Positions 59,841 through 64,000 of a DNA stretch of 64,000 nucleotides are shown piece by piece. Each line of letters starts with the position of its first letter. The first letter of the stretch is position 1. The stretch is from WHSW01 sp963821345. GTDB lineage: Bacteria; Actinomycetota; Thermoleophilia; Solirubrobacterales; 70-9. Made by a program: the position numbers and the translations under genes. Under the pieces are notes generated by a model. The model searched no databases and was not told where the DNA came from. It saw only the letters and a program-made list of their open reading frames with translations. The stretch spans positions 1 to 64,000 of the forward strand of contig CAWGDM010000012.1 of the NCBI GenBank assembly GCA_963821345.1. Reading direction: 5' to 3'.

Positions 59841-60587
59841 CTAGGCCCGTTCGAGGCGCTCCATCGCCTGCTCGGCCGCCGCCTGCTCGGCCGCCTTCTT
59901 CGAGCGCCCGCTCCCCTCGCCGATCACCGCGCCGTTGGCGCTCGCCGAGACGGCGAAGACGCGGTCGTGAGGAGGGCCGGACTCGGCCGTCACCTCATAC
60001 CTTACGCGGGTGCCGTCGCGGGCGAGGCGCTCCTGAAGCGCCGATTTGAAGTCCAACAGGCGCTCCGAGGCGATCTCGATCTCGTGCGCGAAGGCGGCGA
60101 CCGTGGCCTCGGCGGTGACCTCGAAGCCGTGGTGCAGATAGCAGGCGCCGATCACCGCCTCGCAGACCGAGGCCAGGGCGCGCTCCGAGGCGAGTAGCGA
60201 GGCGACCTCGATCCCGCCCTCGACCGTCCCGGGCGCGGCCTCCTCGAGCAGTGCCGGGACGCCGAGCTCGATCGCCACCTCGGCGCAGGCCCGACCGCTG
60301 ACCGCCTGGCCGTGCATCTTCGTCAGCCTGCCGATGTCGGCCCGCGGGTAGGCGCTGAACAGGTTCTCGGCGATCGCCAGCCCGAGCACGCTGTCACCGA
60401 GGAAGGCGAGCCGCCCGTAGGAGTCGGCGCGGTGGTCGACCCAGGACGAATGGGTGAGCGCCTGGCGGCGCAGCGTCAGCGGCAGAGCGTCGAGCAGCTT
60501 GCGCAGCGGCCGTGGACCGGATTCTTCGGCGGCGGTCGCGCGGCGGCCCCGGCCTCCCCGACCGAGCCTGCGGATCCCGCGCGCCAT
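59841..60587 (-). CDS. rnc: ribonuclease III with altered active-site residues
   Basis: 248 residues. RNase III domain about 28-155 and dsRBD about 165-245 (DFKSALQERLARDGTRVRYE, GSGRSKKAAEQAAAEQAMER). The signature reads DSYGRLAFLGDSVLGLAIAE where the canonical form is NERLEFLGDSVL, so the first metal-ligand Glu is Ala. ASVCEAVIGACYL replaces ADxxEA, so another ligand Asp is Ser. One Asp and one Glu remain. The gene is between acpP and smc, the usual rnc position. Activity cannot be assumed. Confidence 0.85.
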   Translation of the reverse strand: MARGIRRLGRGGRGRRATAAEESGPRPLRKLLDALPLTLRRQALTHSSWVDHRADSYGRLAFLGDSVLGLAIAENLFSAYPRADIGRLTKMHGQAVSGRACAEVAIELGVPALLEEAAPGTVEGGIEVASLLASERALASVCEAVIGACYLHHGFEVTAEATVAAFAHEIEIASERLLDFKSALQERLARDGTRVRYEVTAESGPPHDRVFAVSASANGAVIGEGSGRSKKAAEQAAAEQAMERLERA

Positions 60588-60590
60588 CGC

Positions 60591-60842
60591 CTAGGCGGGC
60601 AGGCGTTCGAGCACGAAGTCGACGGCGTCGCCGACGGTCGTGATCTTCGCCGTCTCCTCGCGCGAAACCGTCACCCCGTAGGAGTCCTCGAGCTCCATCA
60701 CGAGCTCGTACAGATCGAGCGAGTCCGCGTCCAGGTCCTCCTTGAACCTGGTCTGGTCGGTGATCACGGCGGCGTCGAGCTCGAACTCGGTCGCCAGGTG
60801 CTCGCGCACCTTCCCCATCACCTCGTCTCGGTTCAGCGTCAT
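60591..60842 (-). CDS. acpP: acyl carrier protein
   Basis: 83 residues: VREHLATEFELDAAVITDQT, FKEDLDADSLDLYELVMELE with the Ser of DSLD for phosphopantetheine, YGVTVSREETAKITTVGDAV. It carries acyl chains in fatty-acid synthesis. The ATG shares one base with the plsX stop (TGATG). Confidence 0.95.
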   Translation of the reverse strand: MTLNRDEVMGKVREHLATEFELDAAVITDQTRFKEDLDADSLDLYELVMELEDSYGVTVSREETAKITTVGDAVDFVLERLPA

Positions 60843-61867
60843 CAGGCCTTCTTCCTATCACGCATCGCGCCTCGGGTCGTCCCGGAGCGCTCCAACAGCC
60901 TCCCGGTACGCTCGACCGCACCGACCTCGACCGCGCGGGCGGCAAGCCGGATCGCGTTAGCGATCCCGTCCGGGCCGGAGCTGCCGTGGCCGACCACGGC
61001 GACGCCGCGCAGGCCGAGCAGGATCGCCCCGCCGGTCGTATCGGGGTCCATCTGGCGCCGCAGCCCGCCGAGCGCCGGCCGCAGCAGCAGCCCGCCGAGC
61101 GCGGCGACCGGGTTCGAGCGCGCGGCGCCGCGGACCCCGTCGCCAACCTTGCGCGCGGTGCCCTCGATCGTCTTCAGGGCGACGTTGCCGGTGAAGCCGT
61201 CGGTGACGATCACGTCGGCGGCGTCGCCCAGCAGGTCGCGGCCCTCGACGTTGCCGCGGAAGTCGATCTCGGTAGCCGCGGCCAGCTCGGTATGCGCCTC
61301 GACCACGGTGGTCGTCCCCTTCTTCGGCTCCTCGCCGATCGAGAGCAACGCCACCCGCGGCCTCGCCACCCCGAGCACTGCCTCGCTGAACGCTGCTCCC
61401 AGGTACGCGAACTGGACCAGGTCGGCGGCCCGCGCCTCGGTGTTCGCGCCGACGTCGAGCAGCACCGTGGGGGGACCATCCCGCCCCGGGACCGCGAGCT
61501 GCAGGGCGAGCGCCGGGCGGCGCACGCCGTGCGTGCGGCGCAGCGCGAACAGCGCCGCGGTCATCGTCGCCCCGGTCGGCCCGGCGCTGGCGAGCGCCGC
61601 AGAGTTGCCTTCGGCGACGTCGGCGGCGGCCAACACGATCGAGGCCTGCGGGGTCTCCCGCACGGCTCCGACCGGGTCCTCGTCGTTGGTGATCGCGTCC
61701 GGCGCCTCGAGCAACTCGACCCCGTCGACGTCGCTCAGCCCAGCGAGCTCGTTCGGGTCGCCGAACACGCGCAGCCCGATGCCGTCAGCCACTGCGGCGC
61801 GGGCTCCGGCGACGATTGCCTCGGGCCCCCGCTCGGCCCCGCGGCCGTCGAGGGCGACCGTTGTCAG
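60842..61867 (-). CDS. plsX: phosphate acyltransferase PlsX (CTG start)
   Basis: 341 residues if started at CTG 61867, four bases after the rpmF stop. This start restores the N-terminal TTVALDGRGAERGPEAIVAG, which corresponds to the family motif VALDxMGGD, here with R-G-A-E. A GTG at about 61792 would lose it. Other motifs: NEDPVGAVRE-like substrate loop, SAGPTGATMTAALFALRRTH, LLDVGANTEARAADLVQFAY, GNVALKTIEG and GHGSSGPDGIANAIRLAA. It forms acyl-phosphate from acyl-ACP for phospholipid synthesis. Coupled to acpP. Confidence 0.85.
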   Translation of the reverse strand: MTTVALDGRGAERGPEAIVAGARAAVADGIGLRVFGDPNELAGLSDVDGVELLEAPDAITNDEDPVGAVRETPQASIVLAAADVAEGNSAALASAGPTGATMTAALFALRRTHGVRRPALALQLAVPGRDGPPTVLLDVGANTEARAADLVQFAYLGAAFSEAVLGVARPRVALLSIGEEPKKGTTTVVEAHTELAAATEIDFRGNVEGRDLLGDAADVIVTDGFTGNVALKTIEGTARKVGDGVRGAARSNPVAALGGLLLRPALGGLRRQMDPDTTGGAILLGLRGVAVVGHGSSGPDGIANAIRLAARAVEVGAVERTGRLLERSGTTRGAMRDRKKA

Positions 61868-61870
61868 GAG

Positions 61871-62068
61871 CTACTCCGAGTCGTCCGCGCCGATCTCGTG
61901 CGAGATCACCTCACGCCCGGCATAGGTGCCGCAGACGGGGCAGACGCGGTGGGGCAGACGCGGGCTGTGACAGCGCGGACACTCGTTCAGGCGCGGTTTG
62001 GCGGCCTTGTGAGTGGCGCGGCGCTTGTCGCGGCGCTGTGAGGATTGACGCTTCTTGGGGACGGCCAT
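61871..62068 (-). CDS. rpmF: 50S ribosomal protein L32
   Basis: 65 residues: MAVPKKRQSSQRRDKRRATH, then NECPRCHSPRLPHRVCPVCG with a four-cysteine zinc ribbon, then an acidic end. The usual partner of YceD and plsX. Confidence 0.95.
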   Translation of the reverse strand: MAVPKKRQSSQRRDKRRATHKAAKPRLNECPRCHSPRLPHRVCPVCGTYAGREVISHEIGADDSE

Positions 62069-62141
62069 GGCGACGCGGAATGGTAGCGACACAAGGCGCC
62101 TCAACAGCGGCGCGGCTCGGCTTCGCCCTTCGGGCTCCGCC

Positions 62142-62654
62142 TCACTGCAACTCGCGAAGCTTGTCCCAGCGGGGATCGGGCTCGCTGGGGTGGTCGTGCG
62201 AGCCGGGCGCGGCGTCGTTGAGCGACCGGCCGCAGACCGGGCACAGCCCGGCGCAGTCGGGCCGGCAGAGCACCTGCTGGGGCAACGCGAGGACGAGGGC
62301 GTCGTGCGCCCAGCGGGTCAGGTCGAGCTCACCCTCGGTGACGTAGGGACTGCGCAGCTCCTCGTCGTCGGTCCGCGGCTGGTCGACCTCACGGGCCTCG
62401 ACCTCGATCGCGACCCGGGCCGGCTCCAGGCAACGGACGCACGGCCCGGCGAGCTCGCCGGCGAAGGTGAGCCGCATCGCGTAGCCGCTGGCCGAGTGCG
62501 AGACCTCGAGCCGGACCGGCGTCGCCGGCGGGGAAAGCTCGTACTCGTCGTCGCCGAGCCGCACCGCCCCAGGCTCGAGCTCGAGCTCAAGTCGCCTGCC
62601 GTCGCCCGGGCTCGGCGCGATCCGGGTCAGCTCGATGGTTGTATAAGCCGCCAC
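62142..62654 (-). CDS. YceD/DUF177 family protein
   Basis: 170 residues. GPCVRCLEPARVAIEVEARE and LCRPDCAGLCPVCGRSLND hold the conserved cysteines of DUF177, a family linked to 23S rRNA synthesis and processing and almost always upstream of rpmF. Start ATG 62654, divergent from the methyltransferase. Confidence 0.9.
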   Translation of the reverse strand: MAAYTTIELTRIAPSPGDGRRLELELEPGAVRLGDDEYELSPPATPVRLEVSHSASGYAMRLTFAGELAGPCVRCLEPARVAIEVEAREVDQPRTDDEELRSPYVTEGELDLTRWAHDALVLALPQQVLCRPDCAGLCPVCGRSLNDAAPGSHDHPSEPDPRWDKLRELQ

Positions 62655-62684
62655 AGCGATCCCGAATCGAGATTAGCGACGCCG

Positions 62685-63254
62685 ATGAGTCCCGCCGACG
62701 AGCCCTCGCCCCAGTTCCACTTCAACCCGGACACCTACGCGGAGATGATCCGCGCCGACGTCCCCCGCTACGACGAGCTCCAGGAGCGCGCGATCGAGGC
62801 GATCCCGTTCGCGCCCGCACGGGTACTCGAGCTCGGCTTCGGCACCGCCGAGACCACCCAGCGACTGCTCGACCGCTTCCCGAAGACCAGGATCACCGGG
62901 CTCGACTCGACCGCCGAGATGGTCTTCGCGGCCCGCCAGCTCGGCTGGGAGGACCTGCGGCTCGGCCGGATGGAGGACCCGCTTCCCGACGGACCCTGGG
63001 ACCTGGTGATCGGGGTCCTCTCCGTCCACCACCTGGACGCCGATGGCAAGCGCGACCTGTTCCGGCGGGTGCGCACCGAGGCTCGGGCGCTGGTGATCGG
63101 AGACGTGGTCGCGGTCGGGCCCGACCGCCGGGTCGCCTCGCTGACCGACGGATACGACTTCCCCTCCCCCGCCGCCGACCAGGCCGAATGGTGCGGCGGC
63201 GAGGTGGTCTGGGAGGCCGACGACCTGGCCGTGATCAGGGCCGTTTATGACTGA
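62685..63254 (+). CDS. class I SAM-dependent methyltransferase
   Basis: 189 residues from ATG 62685. Motif I RVLELGFGTAETTQRLLDRF, acidic loop ITGLDSTAEMVFAARQLGW, motif IV WDLVIGVLSVHHLDADGKRD. A small-molecule methyltransferase; substrate unknown. The stop lies next to GAAAGGAG, the ribosome binding site of the following enoyl-CoA hydratase gene. Confidence 0.85.
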   Translation: MSPADEPSPQFHFNPDTYAEMIRADVPRYDELQERAIEAIPFAPARVLELGFGTAETTQRLLDRFPKTRITGLDSTAEMVFAARQLGWEDLRLGRMEDPLPDGPWDLVIGVLSVHHLDADGKRDLFRRVRTEARALVIGDVVAVGPDRRVASLTDGYDFPSPAADQAEWCGGEVVWEADDLAVIRAVYD

Positions 63255-63265
63255 AAGGAGCGCGA

Positions 63266-64000
63266 TGAGCGCGGAGAAGGTGCTGTACGAGAAGCGCGAC
63301 CGGATCGCCTGGGTGACGATCAACCGCCCCGAGGCGCGCAACGCGATCGACCCCGACGTGCACCGGCTGATGATCGAGGCGTGGACCGACTTTCGCGACG
63401 ACGACTCGGTCGACGTCGCGGTGCTGACCGGTGCCGGCGAGGCGTTCTGCTCGGGGGCGGACCTGAAGACCTACATCCCGCCGATCATCGAGGACGCGTC
63501 GCCGGCGCGGATCCGCGAGATCGTCGAGCTCGGCCTCAACGGCTTCACCCGCGGCATGCACCGGATCCCGAAGCCGATCGTCGCCGCGGTCAACGGCTGG
63601 GCGCTCGCCGGCGGCCTCGAGACCGCGCTCGCCTGCGACATCCGGATCGCGTCCGAGCGGGCGGTGTTCGGCTCCTTCGAGGCCCGGCGCGGCTACCACC
63701 ATGGCGACGGCGGCCTGGTGCGGCTGGTCAACGCCTGCGGCACCTCGGTCGCCTCGCACATGCTGCTCACCGCCGAGCCGATCGACGCCCGCCAGGCGCT
63801 CGAGTGGGGCCTGGTCACCAAGGTCGTCCCCGACGACGACCTGCTCGCCGAGGCCGAGACCGTCGCCCGCCAGATCCTGCGCAACTCGCAGCGCGCGGTG
63901 CGCTCGGCCAAGCAGACGATCCTCGACGTGATCGGTCAGCCGCTCGACTTCCAGCTGCGCACAGAGGCCTGGAACGCGTACACCTGCGCCGACCCGGAGG
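63266..64000 (+). CDS. enoyl-CoA hydratase/isomerase family protein (cut by window end)
   Basis: ATG 63266 follows GAAAGGAG. 245 codons are in view with no stop. Crotonase fold: VLYEKRDRIAWVTINRPEAR, VAVLTGAGEAFCSGADLKTY (oxyanion hole), PIVAAVNGWALAGGLETALA (second oxyanion Gly) and DIRIASERAVFGSFEARRGY. It hydrates or isomerises enoyl-CoA in fatty-acid or related degradation. The usual catalytic Glu positions cannot be judged fully; the C-terminus is outside the window. Confidence 0.9.

Overview
The window is high-GC DNA. Its gene content points to an actinobacterium of the class Thermoleophilia (Solirubrobacterales-like). The pointers are many NTF2/SnoaL-like small proteins that begin MSQENVEIVRR, RTX and beta-propeller secreted proteins, DUF2630 and DUF5661 proteins, a WhiG/FliA-type sigma factor and an EF-G2-like factor. 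The taxonomy is inferred from gene style only; no rRNA is present.

The window has three zones. (1) 1-17.9 kb is accessory. It holds many genes interrupted by single-base frameshifts (DUF2630, ester cyclase, excisionase-like HTH, allene-oxide-cyclase-barrel protein, a seven-repeat propeller with RTX tail). It also holds a tandem array of NTF2-like genes, a secreted RTX protein, tRNA-Cys, a MarR/MFS efflux pair, an acid phosphatase and an isochorismatase-like hydrolase. (2) 17.97-33.3 kb is a putative genomic island. A 57-bp perfect direct repeat covering the 3' part of tRNA-Gly(GCC) lies at both ends (17910-17966 and 33273-33329), and the intact tRNA is at 33288-33361. The island carries three TIR-domain proteins (TIR-membrane, TIR-membrane-WD40, zinc ribbon-TIR), a trypsin-like lipoprotein protease, several small or secreted proteins, a second NTF2-like array, two secreted propellers and a relic metallopeptidase. 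I see no integrase inside it. (3) 33.4-64 kb is conserved core genome, nearly all on the minus strand.

The core reads in transcription order (from the right end) as YceD/DUF177, rpmF, plsX, acpP, rnc, smc, ftsY, CYTH, CHAD, ffh, rpsP, KH protein, trmD, rplS, lepB, lepB, rnhB, then yifB/comM, dprA, thiD, two small genes, ilvD, ltrA, the PlsC-SDR fusion, an L,D-transpeptidase, xerD-like, sigma factor, EF-G2, RNase H and a VOC protein. This joins fatty-acid/phospholipid precursor synthesis, SRP targeting, ribosome and tRNA maturation, protein export and DNA uptake/repair. The divergent plus-strand genes are an alpha/beta hydrolase (frameshifted), yraN, a methyltransferase and an enoyl-CoA hydratase cut by the window end.

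The most interesting features are the tRNA-Gly island with its TIR cluster, and a TIR gene and a serine-protease gene that sit divergently on either side of a segment bounded by ~105-bp inverted repeats. Next are two NTF2-like arrays whose Shine-Dalgarno sequence is written in the last codons of the preceding gene, and an SMC protein with no recognisable hinge. Frameshifts are dense in zones 1 and 2 and rare in zone 3. They may be real decay or assembly indels, so every 'pseudogene' call here carries that caveat.
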